A stretch of 64,000 nt of DNA from an uncultured Ruminococcus sp. (GTDB lineage Bacteria; Bacillota; Clostridia; Oscillospirales; Ruminococcaceae), in NCBI GenBank assembly GCA_946413815.1, contig CAMKMD010000002.1, forward strand, positions 62,001-126,000. Direction: 5' to 3'. The notes beneath the pieces are model-generated. The model was not told the origin of the DNA, made no database searches, and saw nothing but the letters and a program-made list of their open reading frames with translations. Position 1 is the stretch's first letter; every line of letters starts with the position of its first letter. A program made the position numbers and the translations under genes. Of this stretch, positions 52,281-59,989 are shown piece by piece.

Positions 52281-53438
52281 TCAATCAGAGACTAAGAGCG
52301 CATGATCCATGACTGCGCTGCTGTGGTAAGTATTACCCGTTATCTTTCCTTTTTCAAATGATATGATCTCAAGTGCCTTTTCATTTCCTGAAAAATGCCT
52401 TTCCATTTCCTCAGTCACTTCAGCCGCACGCATAAGCAGCTTTGCATCAGGTTCAAACAGTGCGGCCTCCTTGTGGTCGCGGACTGCCTTTTCCTGCAGT
52501 TCCGGAGTGAGATCGAAGTCCGGCAGAGAGAGGAGATAGAGTATAAGCAGATGCGCAAACTCAAGATCCCTGCTGTCGATGCCGAGAGGCGCTGAAGGAT
52601 TCAGATCGAACATCCTCAGCTCGATATGATCTACCCCGTTAGCGGCAAGGTTCTCAAGGCTGTTCACTCCCTTAGGCTTCAGACGTATCGGCAGATACAG
52701 CTCGCTTGCAGAATACAGCGAGCCGGTAACGATATGCTTCTTGATGCTGCCTGTGAATGTTTTCAGGTCTCTGTGATCGAGAATAGGCAGGAACTTGTTC
52801 CAGTAGCCGCGTCTGCTGTTCCTCAGGGAGGAATATTCGCTCAGGATTATACCGCTTTTTCCGTCCTTGTCAAGTGAAGAATCATAATAAGGACTTGCCG
52901 CAGTGAACAGTACAATCAGCCAGCTATGGGTCATGAGCTGCTTGTAAAGCCTGAGATAGAGCCTGTCACGGAATATGCGGAAGTCTTCGTTCCCGGTATT
53001 GAGCTCCCGCAGATATTCCTCCGCAAAGGAGAAGTTGAAGTGTATACCGGAATACAGCATAAGCTTCTTGCCGTATTTCCTCTGCAGCACTTCACGGTAG
53101 GAGCGCTTTGAAGAGTGATCCCCTGTGAAGTCGGCGATCGGTATCTCGTCCTCGCTGTCTATGTGCGGAGGATTGCTGTAGAGCCACAGGCTCTCGCCGT
53201 TTTTTTCAAGAACGCTCCGGGCTCTCCTGTCGAGCTCAGCAAGCGCTTCTACAGCTTCATCTATGCTGTTACATACCGGAGTTACAAGCTCGATCTGATT
53301 CTCGCAGAAATCACGGGTTATGTGCTCTTCATGGCCGAAGGGATGAGGGGTCTGTGCCAGTCTCCCCTGACCGTCAACACGGAGAGTCTCCCGCTCAATG
53401 CCGAACCTTCCGCTGTAATAGTATTTGCTTGTGGCCAT
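52281..53438 (-). CDS. Glutamate-cysteine ligase homologue, GshA (class 1) type
   Basis: 385 residues. The signature FGIERETLRVDGQGRLAQTPHP, then THDFCENQIE-like ITRDFCENQIELVTP, matches proteobacterial GshA; AASPYYD and HIELRMFDLNP fit the active-site strands. It is shorter than E. coli GshA (about 518) and lacks part of the C-terminus. It would join Glu (or a gamma-acid) to Cys or another amine with ATP. It lies 10 bp after a second, different ligase of the same superfamily. Start ATG 53438 with GAGGTG 6 nt upstream. No gshB or GshF ATP-grasp domain is present. Confidence 0.85.
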   Translation of the reverse strand: MATSKYYYSGRFGIERETLRVDGQGRLAQTPHPFGHEEHITRDFCENQIELVTPVCNSIDEAVEALAELDRRARSVLEKNGESLWLYSNPPHIDSEDEIPIADFTGDHSSKRSYREVLQRKYGKKLMLYSGIHFNFSFAEEYLRELNTGNEDFRIFRDRLYLRLYKQLMTHSWLIVLFTAASPYYDSSLDKDGKSGIILSEYSSLRNSRRGYWNKFLPILDHRDLKTFTGSIKKHIVTGSLYSASELYLPIRLKPKGVNSLENLAANGVDHIELRMFDLNPSAPLGIDSRDLEFAHLLILYLLSLPDFDLTPELQEKAVRDHKEAALFEPDAKLLMRAAEVTEEMERHFSGNEKALEIISFEKGKITGNTYHSSAVMDHALLVSD

Positions 53439-53448
53439 ATATTTCACC

Positions 53449-54831
53449 TCATATAGCAGCGTACTGCTCAATGTAGTTTACCATTGGGATACCGTTTCTT
53501 ATACCGTCAAGCATAACTCTTGCAGGATTCGTATGTCTGTGTGCTCTTTCATACAGAGGCGCGAGGAGCTCTTCCTCGCCGAGGCCTCTCTTTCTGAGTC
53601 CCTCCGATGACAGATCGAGTATGCGTACAAGCTGTTTCTCAATGAGGCCTTCGTCTATGAAATACGGCTGTTCCTGCTTTGAAAGCAGCTTCTGCAGTTC
53701 AAGTGCATTGAAGCCATGAGAATAGATAACATTATCGTTCTCGAGTATTTCCTTCAGCTCATAGAGCTTCTCCTTCAGGCCTGTGTGGAAGGCGGCAACT
53801 GTCATCGCCTCCGAGAGAGGCTGACAGCAGGAGCTCCTGTATTCTATAGTTCCTCTGAACGTGAGATCCTCGAACTTGAAGGTGCGCAGGTACTCAAGAT
53901 CGGAAATATCCGGAACAAAGCTTATCTTCCGGTATCCTTCCCCGTCAAAATATTCTCCCTCCACAGAATCACGGGAGAAGAACTCCTCTATGGTCAGCGG
54001 CGTGAAATCTATGTATTTCCCGTCACGCATCGTGCAGTATATCGACTGAGTTCCTATATAATCGATAAGCTCGTCTATACCTGATACCTTTTTGCCGAAC
54101 ATACCCACATTATGCGGATTGTAGCCCTGCATACTGTGCTCCCAGAGCATATTCCTCACGCAGAGGAAATCAGGATAATCCGGCAGATATGAGTTTGCAA
54201 ACAGGAGAGCCTTGTACGGTTCGAGCAGCCCGAATACGTTTATCACATCAGTGAGCTCTTCATACCTTACATCGAGCTGTACCTGTGAGGCGCTGGTGAA
54301 GGTACCGAAATCAGGGCGCTTATGGAACCGGATATCCACCTCATCGCTGTGCTGCGGATAGGAGTGCAGATAGTGGTAGAGCATACGGTAGCGCTCGTTC
54401 GGGATAGGTCTGTTATGGTTGACGTCTTCATTCGGATTTACGCCCATGCCTGTGAGGGTATAGCCATGCTTTGAAAACTCCGCATTGAGGAAACGGACAT
54501 AGTTTTCAAATCGCTCCTTTATCTCAAACAGTCCGACCGCCTTGCCGAAGGATAATTCAAGATTGGAGTAGCAGCAGTCAAAGGAGAGTATATCCCCTGT
54601 CTGCTCATCCTTTGCAGAGGTGAGGTTTCCGTCTGCATCAGTGCCTGACCTGATAAAACCAAAGTGCTCTATGAAACTCTCTGCTGTTTCTATTGATACA
54701 GCTTCATCTACTGCCTGTCCGCTGAGATTCACAACAGGCATCTCTATCTCAACTCCGATGTAGTCAGGACGTTCTCTTCTTGTGGGGGCTATGTATTTAT
54801 CGTATATTGCTTTTCTTATTACTTCATTCAT
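53449..54831 (-). CDS. Glutamate-cysteine ligase homologue, GCS2 type
   Basis: 460 residues. The GCS2 hallmarks are YIGVEIEMPVV (metal-binding Glu pair), CCYSNLELSFG, TASQVQLDVRYEE (the ASVQV-like strand) and TIEYRSSCCQPL (the conserved Arg). This group includes EgtA and plant-type GshA. It is only distantly related to the class 1 enzyme next to it. The start ATG at 54831 has GAGGTG 6 nt upstream, so a Met 18 nt earlier is rejected. The two may act on different amines or form a heteromer. Activity is inferred from motifs. Confidence 0.85.
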   Translation of the reverse strand: MNEVIRKAIYDKYIAPTRRERPDYIGVEIEMPVVNLSGQAVDEAVSIETAESFIEHFGFIRSGTDADGNLTSAKDEQTGDILSFDCCYSNLELSFGKAVGLFEIKERFENYVRFLNAEFSKHGYTLTGMGVNPNEDVNHNRPIPNERYRMLYHYLHSYPQHSDEVDIRFHKRPDFGTFTSASQVQLDVRYEELTDVINVFGLLEPYKALLFANSYLPDYPDFLCVRNMLWEHSMQGYNPHNVGMFGKKVSGIDELIDYIGTQSIYCTMRDGKYIDFTPLTIEEFFSRDSVEGEYFDGEGYRKISFVPDISDLEYLRTFKFEDLTFRGTIEYRSSCCQPLSEAMTVAAFHTGLKEKLYELKEILENDNVIYSHGFNALELQKLLSKQEQPYFIDEGLIEKQLVRILDLSSEGLRKRGLGEEELLAPLYERAHRHTNPARVMLDGIRNGIPMVNYIEQYAAI

Positions 54832-54841
54832 CCTTATCACC

Positions 54842-55084
54842 TCATACATCCGATATTCTTACCTGTCTCACATTTTTCAGTCTGTGCAGCCTTTTTAAGA
54901 GAACTGTATCATCCGAAGCGGTCTCAAAGCGGATATCCGCCCTGAAATGTGAGATCGGAGTATTTCCGTGTGTCACTACATTTGCTGTATGAGAGATTAT
55001 GTCACCGTTAAGACGTCTTATAACGTTTGATATTTCTCCTATCAGACCGACCCGGTCAAGGGAGATTACCTCTATTCTTTTCAT
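54842..55084 (-). CDS. Single ACT-domain protein
   Basis: 80 residues, one ACT domain (RIEVISLDRVGLIGEISNVI, then a TANVVTHG strand and a VLLKRLHRLKNV helix). Stand-alone ACT proteins act as amino-acid-binding regulatory subunits. It is the first gene of the five-gene leftward operon, 10 bp before the GCS2 gene, so it may regulate one of the ligases by amino-acid binding. The ligand is unknown. Confidence 0.85.
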   Translation of the reverse strand: MKRIEVISLDRVGLIGEISNVIRRLNGDIISHTANVVTHGNTPISHFRADIRFETASDDTVLLKRLHRLKNVRQVRISDV

Positions 55085-55244
55085 TCTATCACTCCTGCAG
55101 GTTCAGTATACATTCTCCGCAGTATACTGCCGGCAGGCCTGACAGCCTATGGAGCAGTTACAGCGGAGATGGTTGTTATATCAGTATATGTTTTACACAT
55201 ACATATAGGCATACAGACCACCTCCTCGAATACATAGTGTTTTG

Positions 55245-55283
55245 GTATGTTTATATTATACTATTACAAACATACTTTGTCAA
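55245..55283 (-). promoter_or_regulatory. Promoter of the ligase operon with a palindromic operator
   Basis: TTGACA (55278-55283), 17 bp, TATAAT (55255-55260), minus strand. The inverted repeat GTATGTTT-N15-AAACATAC (55245-55252 and 55268-55275) covers the -10 and most of the spacer, so a dimeric repressor there would block transcription. The Rrf2 protein encoded 2 kb away is a candidate. Confidence 0.75.
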
Positions 55284-55305
55284 TATGATTTCTGTGATTT
55301 AGTTA

Positions 55306-55334
55306 TTGACAAATACTCTACTCAGATATATAAT
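55306..55334 (+). promoter_or_regulatory. Consensus promoter of the tcdA-like gene
   Basis: TTGACA (55306-55311), 17 bp, TATAAT (55329-55334). A TATAC-N8-GTATA repeat (55348-55365) lies just downstream of it. Confidence 0.85.
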
Positions 55335-55382
55335 CATATTATAACTATATACATACTGGGGTATAAGGATGTGTTACAGGCT

Positions 55383-56141
55383 ATGTTGAACCAGTTTTCA
55401 AGAACACAGCTTCTTTACGGTGAAGAAGCAATAAAAAAGCTCTCCGGATCGAGGGTCGCAGTATTCGGTATAGGCGGTGTGGGCGGATATGTCTGCGAAG
55501 CTCTGGTACGCAGCGGCGTGGGGCATTTCGCTCTTATCGACGACGATAAGGTCTGTCTTACCAATCTTAACCGTCAGATACTTGCTACAAGAAAGACAGT
55601 AGGCAAATACAAGGCTGAGGTCATGGCAGAGAGGATGAGAGAGATAAACCCGGATGTGGATATCCGCATACACAAATGCTTTTTTCTTCCTGAAAATGCT
55701 GATGATTTCAAGTTTGACGAGTATGATTACGTTGTTGACGCAGTAGATACGGTTACAGCCAAGCTTGAACTGATAATGCGGTCAAAGAGCCTTGGAGTAC
55801 CCATAATCAGCGCAATGGGCGCAGGCAACAAGGTAGATGCCGGAAGGCTGAAAATAGCTGATATATATGATACAAGCGTCTGTCCCCTTGCCCGTGTCAT
55901 GCGCCATGAGCTCAGAAAAAGAGGAGTAAGGAAGCTGAAGGTCGTATACTCAGATGAGCAGCCCATAAGACCTTTGGAAGATATGTCCATCAGCTGCCGT
56001 ACCCATTGCATCTGCCCGCCCGGAGCACAGCACAAATGCACTGAGAGACGTGATATCCCCGGCAGTACAGCCTTTGTTCCTGCTGTTGCGGGCCTGCTGA
56101 TAGCCGGTGAAATAGTCAACGACCTTACCGCAGTTATTTAA
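55383..56141 (+). CDS. tcdA: E1-like tRNA threonylcarbamoyladenosine dehydratase (TcdA/CsdL)
   Basis: 252 residues. Typical opening MLNQFSRTQLLYGEEAIKKL, nucleotide loop FGIGGVGGYVCEALVRSG, DDDKVCLTNLNRQ and the DAVDT motif. A cysteine set (HCICPPGAQHKC) lies near the end. TcdA cyclises t6A37 in tRNA to ct6A using ATP. I start at the conserved Met; its Shine-Dalgarno (AAGGA, 13 nt upstream) is distant, and a GTG 12 nt earlier is also possible. It ends overlapping the stop of the ThiF/MoeB gene by 8 bp on the other strand. Confidence 0.88.
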   Translation: MLNQFSRTQLLYGEEAIKKLSGSRVAVFGIGGVGGYVCEALVRSGVGHFALIDDDKVCLTNLNRQILATRKTVGKYKAEVMAERMREINPDVDIRIHKCFFLPENADDFKFDEYDYVVDAVDTVTAKLELIMRSKSLGVPIISAMGAGNKVDAGRLKIADIYDTSVCPLARVMRHELRKRGVRKLKVVYSDEQPIRPLEDMSISCRTHCICPPGAQHKCTERRDIPGSTAFVPAVAGLLIAGEIVNDLTAVI

Positions 56142-56940
56142 GCAGACAAGATCGTTGTTCTTCATCATACAGCTCTGTTATGACGGGAGAGTCTCCGCAT
56201 ACAGGACAGGTGCGTGTATTTTCTGGCAGCTTCACTTTGCGCCATTCCATTTTCAGTCCGTCAAAAACAAGCATACTGCCTGTGAGCAGCTCGCCCTGAC
56301 CTGTGATGTACTTTATTGCTTCAAGCGCCTGCATGGAGCCTATGATACCTGCCATTGCACCGATGACTCCGGCTTCACGGCAGCTCGGAACAGCGTCCTT
56401 CGGAGGCGGTGCCTCAAAAATACAGCGGTAGCAGGGCCCCTGCTCCGGCACATAGGTCATGAGCTGCCCTTCAAAGCGGAGTATGCCCGCATGACAGAAA
56501 GGTTTGTGTCCGAGAACACAGGCATCATTTATCAGAAATTTAGTGGGAAAATTGTCTGCTCCGTCTATAATGAAGTCATAATCCGCTATCATATCTGCGA
56601 TGTTTTTGCTGTTTACGTATTCGTGGTACGTGATGACTTCAACATCAGGATTGAGAGATTTTATGGTATCAGCAGCCGAAAGCACCTTAGTCCTGCCGAT
56701 ATCGTTTGTTGTGTGGATGATCTGCCTTTGCAGGTTTGAAAGCTCTACTTTGTCACAATCCGCGATGCCGATAGTCCCCACACCTGCGGCCGCCAGGTAC
56801 ATGGCTGCGGGTGCACCGAGTCCTCCTGCACCTATTATAAGGACTTTTGCGGCAAGGAGCTTCTTCTGTCCCTTCACACCTATTTCTTTAAGTGTTATAT
56901 GTCTCGAATAACGTTCGAGCTGTTTGTCTGTCAAAGCCAT
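56134..56940 (-). CDS. ThiF/MoeB-family adenylyltransferase
   Basis: 268 residues. ERYSRHITLKEIG, ATP loop IIGAGGLGAPAAMYLAAAG, DKVELSNLQRQI, DGADNFPTK and the catalytic-cysteine region VPSCREAGV are those of MoeB, ThiF and HesA. Two zinc CxxC pairs are present (CYRC and CPVC). It would adenylate the C-terminal Gly of a ubiquitin-like sulfur carrier for thiamine, molybdopterin or cysteine formation. No ThiS or MoaD gene is in the window. GGGAGG precedes the ATG. It diverges from the rhodanese gene with only 25 bp between the starts. Confidence 0.9.
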   Translation of the reverse strand: MALTDKQLERYSRHITLKEIGVKGQKKLLAAKVLIIGAGGLGAPAAMYLAAAGVGTIGIADCDKVELSNLQRQIIHTTNDIGRTKVLSAADTIKSLNPDVEVITYHEYVNSKNIADMIADYDFIIDGADNFPTKFLINDACVLGHKPFCHAGILRFEGQLMTYVPEQGPCYRCIFEAPPPKDAVPSCREAGVIGAMAGIIGSMQALEAIKYITGQGELLTGSMLVFDGLKMEWRKVKLPENTRTCPVCGDSPVITELYDEEQRSCLLK

Positions 56941-56965
56941 TTTTGCCTCCCGAAAGGAATAAGAT

Positions 56966-57268
56966 ATGAAAAGAATTAATGCAGCTGAATTATGCAGCCT
57001 TGATACCGGGAAAGTACTTCTCCTTGATATACGAAGCAGGGATGAGTTTGAAATGAAAGGTATCAGCGGTTCAGTAAATGTACCGTTTGACGAGATATCC
57101 ACGGGGCTCTCACAGCTGCCTGATGATAAGCCTGTCTATGTCCTCTGCAGGACCGGAGACCTCAGCGAGGAGGTCGCTGAAATACTTGAAGACCGCGGGT
57201 ATGACGTTTACAATATTGAAGGCGGTTATGCTGCATATGTGGTCTTCCTCGCCGGATCTCAGATATAA
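56966..57268 (+). CDS. Rhodanese-like sulfurtransferase, single domain
   Basis: 100 residues. LLDIRSRDEFEMKGISGSVN and the active-site loop VLCRTGDLS (catalytic Cys), then VYNIEGGYAAY, show a complete single rhodanese domain. It may pass persulfide sulfur to the ThiF/MoeB-type enzyme next to it, a pairing known from MoeBR-type fusions. AAAGGA lies about 7 nt before the ATG. Its end overlaps the Rrf2 stop by 10 bp. Confidence 0.88.
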   Translation: MKRINAAELCSLDTGKVLLLDIRSRDEFEMKGISGSVNVPFDEISTGLSQLPDDKPVYVLCRTGDLSEEVAEILEDRGYDVYNIEGGYAAYVVFLAGSQI

Positions 57269-57705
57269 TACATCGGTTCGGAAGGACCGCTGCTCAGCTC
57301 CACGAACTTGTCAGCAAGCTTTTTCAGAGTCAGTTCGTTTGATATCCTGCACAGGAATGAAGTGACAGGATCCCACAGACATTCCTCAATTGCTGTTATA
57401 GCCAAAGGTTCGTATTTTTCAGCAAATGTGGAGGAAGAGAGGATGGAATTGTCGAGGGCATTGACGATCTCACCGAGAGTTATCTCAGAAGCGTCACGGG
57501 CGAGCACATATCCACCGCTCGCACCCTTTATACTCCTGATGATGCTCGCCTGCTTCAGCAGCGGGAATATCTGTTCAAGATACTTGGCCGAGATGTTGTT
57601 CCTCTTGGATATAGCGTTGATCTTTACAACGGGTTCGATCTCTGATTTTACTGCAATGTCGATAAGCGCGATTATTCCACACTCAACCTTCGTAGATATT
57701 TTCAT
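57259..57705 (-). CDS. Rrf2-family transcriptional regulator
   Basis: 148 residues. MKISTKVECGIIALIDIA, the winged helix with NNISAKYLEQIFPLL, and IRSIKGASGGYVLAR are Rrf2 hallmarks. The C-terminal half has only two cysteines 12 positions apart (ECLWDPVTSFLC), not the three of IscR, so an Fe-S cluster is uncertain; CymR-like sensing of cysteine metabolism is possible. GAGGTG precedes the ATG at 57705. It lies beside the sulfur-transfer genes and is the likely regulator of this cluster. Confidence 0.88.
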   Translation of the reverse strand: MKISTKVECGIIALIDIAVKSEIEPVVKINAISKRNNISAKYLEQIFPLLKQASIIRSIKGASGGYVLARDASEITLGEIVNALDNSILSSSTFAEKYEPLAITAIEECLWDPVTSFLCRISNELTLKKLADKFVELSSGPSEPMYYI

Positions 57706-57785
57706 TATGATCACCTCTGTACTTTTATAAATCCTATCTGATAACTAAGTTTAACATAATTCCGGGTGTATTGCAAGTGTTTGGG

Positions 57786-57804
57786 GTATAGCATTTATCT
57801 ATAC
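57786..57804. promoter_or_regulatory. Inverted repeat upstream of the Rrf2 gene
   Basis: GTATAG-N7-CTATAC, a perfect 6-bp inverted repeat about 80 bp before the start of the Rrf2 gene. It could be an autoregulatory site; GGGGTATA also occurs before tcdA (55358-55365). Confidence 0.4.
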
Positions 57805-57878
57805 TTGGTTACAGGCAGCCTGTGAAACGCCCACAGCAACAGGTATGAATGATCATATTTACTTTTGAATAGACAGAA

Positions 57879-57911
57879 AGTCCTCACAGCCCGAAAGCCG
57901 TGAGGACTCGT
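57879..57911 (-). terminator. Terminator of the gene at 57923-58306
   Basis: AGTCCTCAC pairs with GTGAGGACT. A nearly identical hairpin occurs at 63147-63176. Confidence 0.65.
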
Positions 57912-57922
57912 TGTTTTAAAGT

Positions 57923-58306
57923 TCAGGGAGCATGATCAGTATGTACGACTTTATACACGCCGTCATATACCTCGCCAAAAATAGCCTCGTTGTAGAAGAG
58001 CTTGTAATAACCCGGGTTCCGGATACTCCTTGTTTGCTTGTCACTGGCTATGAATTCGAGACATTCCTCGTAGCTGTCCGCATAGAAAGTGTCCGATTCT
58101 GCTCCGCCAAAAAAATACTCCACCTCGAAGGTGACCATACTGTAGTTGCGTTCATTGCCTGATACGGAATTATGAGCATAGTTTGCCAGAATCTCCGAAG
58201 CATCAACGGCATCTATGATTTCGTTATTATCGTAGTCGGCAATAAATCTGAAAGTCCCTGAGAAGCTGCTTTCATGATTTTCGTTTTTCCCCGGTGTAAT
58301 TTGCAC
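57923..58306 (-). pseudogene. Dockerin-repeat-containing fragment
   Basis: 127 residues. Positions 20-50 hold one dockerin-like calcium repeat (ADYDNNEIIDAVDASEILAN), the pattern seen in ruminococcal dockerins (DxDxNGxIDAVDASxxL). The rest is an unfamiliar alpha/beta stretch rich in Tyr and Glu. There is no signal peptide and no good ribosome-binding site, though dockerins work only on secreted proteins. This suggests the 3' part of a larger exported protein gene that lost its 5' end. It may also be a true small protein. Confidence 0.5.
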
Positions 58307-58356
58307 CGGAAAAATGAAAAAAGCACCAGGTATAACCCTTGATGCTTGAATAGTAT

Positions 58357-58851
58357 TTATAATGCTTTTTCCAGTTTCAGCAGCTCTGCCTTTCTGTCAA
58401 GACCGCCTGCATACCCGGTCAGATTTCCGTCTGCTCCGACTACTCTGTGGCACGGGATAATGATCGAGACAGGATTATGCCCCACAGCTCCACCCACAGC
58501 CTGTGCGGACATGCGCTCAATTCCTTTCTGCTCTGCGATGATATCTGCGATCTCACCATAGGTCATTGTCTGGCCGTAAGGTATTGTCAGCATGATGTCA
58601 CATACTGCCTTTCGGAACGGTGTTGTGTTCAAGTATATAGACGGTGTGAAGTCGGGATTTCTTCCGCTGAAATAAATATCGAGCCAGTTGACAGTTTCCG
58701 TAAATATGGGCAGACTGCATTCTGTAAATACTTTACCAAGCGTGTCACCATAATATTTCTGCCCGTCGAACCATAAGCCTGTCAGTGATTCTCCGTTGCC
58801 GGCGAGGGTGATACCGCCGAGAGGAGAAGTGTAATGATAGGTGTAAATCAT
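58357..58851 (-). CDS. ogt: Methylated-DNA-protein-cysteine methyltransferase (copy 1)
   Basis: 164 residues. Single-domain Ogt type: GGITLAGNGESLTGLWFDGQ, then IPYGQTMTYGEIA, VGGAVGHNP and the active-site PCHRVVG with the acceptor Cys. It repairs O6-methylguanine by transferring the methyl to itself. A second copy at 63420-63917 is about 70 percent identical by eye. The Shine-Dalgarno is weak. It follows an unknown gene by 12 bp. Confidence 0.92.
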   Translation of the reverse strand: MIYTYHYTSPLGGITLAGNGESLTGLWFDGQKYYGDTLGKVFTECSLPIFTETVNWLDIYFSGRNPDFTPSIYLNTTPFRKAVCDIMLTIPYGQTMTYGEIADIIAEQKGIERMSAQAVGGAVGHNPVSIIIPCHRVVGADGNLTGYAGGLDRKAELLKLEKAL

Positions 58852-58863
58852 ATTCAATTTAAT

Positions 58864-59187
58864 TTAGCGGTTATCGCTTCTCGGGATATAAAGATAGCTG
58901 TAGATATAATCCCATATCTCTTTCGTTTTTTCTCCCATTAATTTCATAGCACGCTCATACGTTATAGCTTCGTCCCAAAGAATTTCTAACAAAGTCACTT
59001 GAAGAAGATTCTGTGTTTCAGTATCACCTGATGCAAAATCTTCATACATATCAAACACTTGCAGCAATTGCTTGCTTTTAGAGTAATCATCTCTTTTTAG
59101 AAGGCGAATTACGATCGGGTTTAATACATTCCCGAAAATAATATTAGAAAGAAATTCATTCAAGCCATCTAATGCCGAATATCTCAT
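58864..59187 (-). CDS. Small helical protein of unknown function
   Basis: 107 residues, predicted mostly helical (LNEFLSNIIFG, LLQVFDMYEDF, EAITYERAMKLMGEK). Composition is more AT-rich than its neighbours, hinting at recent transfer. No recognised domain. A weak ribosome-binding site (CCAGG) lies directly before the ATG. It lies between the C_GCAxxG gene and ogt in a tight leftward set. Confidence 0.6.
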   Translation of the reverse strand: MRYSALDGLNEFLSNIIFGNVLNPIVIRLLKRDDYSKSKQLLQVFDMYEDFASGDTETQNLLQVTLLEILWDEAITYERAMKLMGEKTKEIWDYIYSYLYIPRSDNR

Positions 59188-59205
59188 CCTGGATAAAGTC
59201 CCAAA

Positions 59206-59652
59206 CTATTCTTCATCGACTCCGAGCATTTCTGCCAGTATCTCTGCCGCCGTCCTTACCATTTCGGGGCAGAGCGATCTGAAAAGTCCGTTTGACCTTG
59301 CGAAATCCCTGCCTTCGTCTGTTCTGAGGTCACAGCCAAGAATGTCACGGCAGATATATGAGCCCTTGCGCTTCTCAAACTCGTCAAGGAACTTAACTGC
59401 CATAGCACGGCCTTTGGCGCGGCTCGCTGTGTCATTGAGGTCGAACTGTCCGTATTTCATTCCGAGCACCATCAGCGCACCCGTACACGCACCGCAGACC
59501 TCGCCCTTGCACATTCCTCCGCCGAAGCAGGCGCCTATCTGAAAAGCCTGTTTTTCTGTTATACCGAACTGCTCTGCAAACGCCGCTATTACTGCCTGCG
59601 AACACATATAGCCGTTCTCATAATACTGTACTGCTTTTAAAATGTTATCCAT
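59206..59652 (-). CDS. C_GCAxxG_C_C family redox protein
   Basis: 148 residues. The defining cysteine pattern is present: YMCSQAV, then GACFGGGMCKGEVCGACTGALMVLG and a later C pair (ICRDILGCDLR), written here in two parts of the motif. This family is believed to be redox active, and some members have an export signal; this one has none. GGAGG lies about 8 nt before the ATG at 59652. Physiological substrate unknown. Confidence 0.88.
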   Translation of the reverse strand: MDNILKAVQYYENGYMCSQAVIAAFAEQFGITEKQAFQIGACFGGGMCKGEVCGACTGALMVLGMKYGQFDLNDTASRAKGRAMAVKFLDEFEKRKGSYICRDILGCDLRTDEGRDFARSNGLFRSLCPEMVRTAAEILAEMLGVDEE

Positions 59653-59719
59653 TTTCATTTCCTCCGATAGTCGTATTTAGATGTATCCATTTGACGATAT
59701 TATTTTAAGCCGTATGGAA

Positions 59720-59978
59720 TACGGCTTCAGACTGTCAAAAAACCTGTATCAATTCAGGGGACGCCCTCTCTTGCAGGGCGTCCCCTCTTCAAAAACAGTC
59801 CACCGGACTGTTTTTGAATTCACCCCTTGCCGGGCGCTTTGCGGCTATATGCGGGGCTTTGCCCCACACCCCACAAGGGCTTTCAGCCCTTGACCTGACC
59901 AAAGGGGCGCGCCCCTTTGGAATCCCAAACGTTTGGTTTTATCGCTGAAACTACCTTTTTTGACAAGCTGAAGCCGTA
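59720..59978. repeat. 259-bp element with 23-bp terminal inverted repeats and nested palindromes
   Basis: It fills most of the 337-bp gap from 59653 to 59989. The ends at 59720-59742 and 59956-59978 are inverted copies matching at 21 of 23 positions; each joins a TTCAG-type stretch to TGTC-AAAAAA. Inside are GGGGACGCCCT against AGGGCGTCCCC, AAAAACAGTCC against GGACTGTTTTT, GGGGC-TTT-GCCCC, AAGGGCT-TTC-AGCCCTT and CCAAAGGGGCGCGCCCC. The last palindrome plus flanking GGAATCCC is shared, in opposite orientation, with the element at 19194-19440. No ORF. Confidence 0.75.
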
Positions 59979-59989
59979 TGGAAAACAGC

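Noticed and set aside
52281..54831. Calling the operon a glutathione or ergothioneine pathway
   Set aside because: No GshB, GshF ATP-grasp, EgtB, EgtD or EgtE is present; only the ligase and amidohydrolase folds match.
55348..57804. A shared Rrf2 box (GGGGTATA) before tcdA and the Rrf2 gene
   Set aside because: Only eight bases agree, and the strong palindrome at the ligase promoter differs. Not enough to define a common operator.
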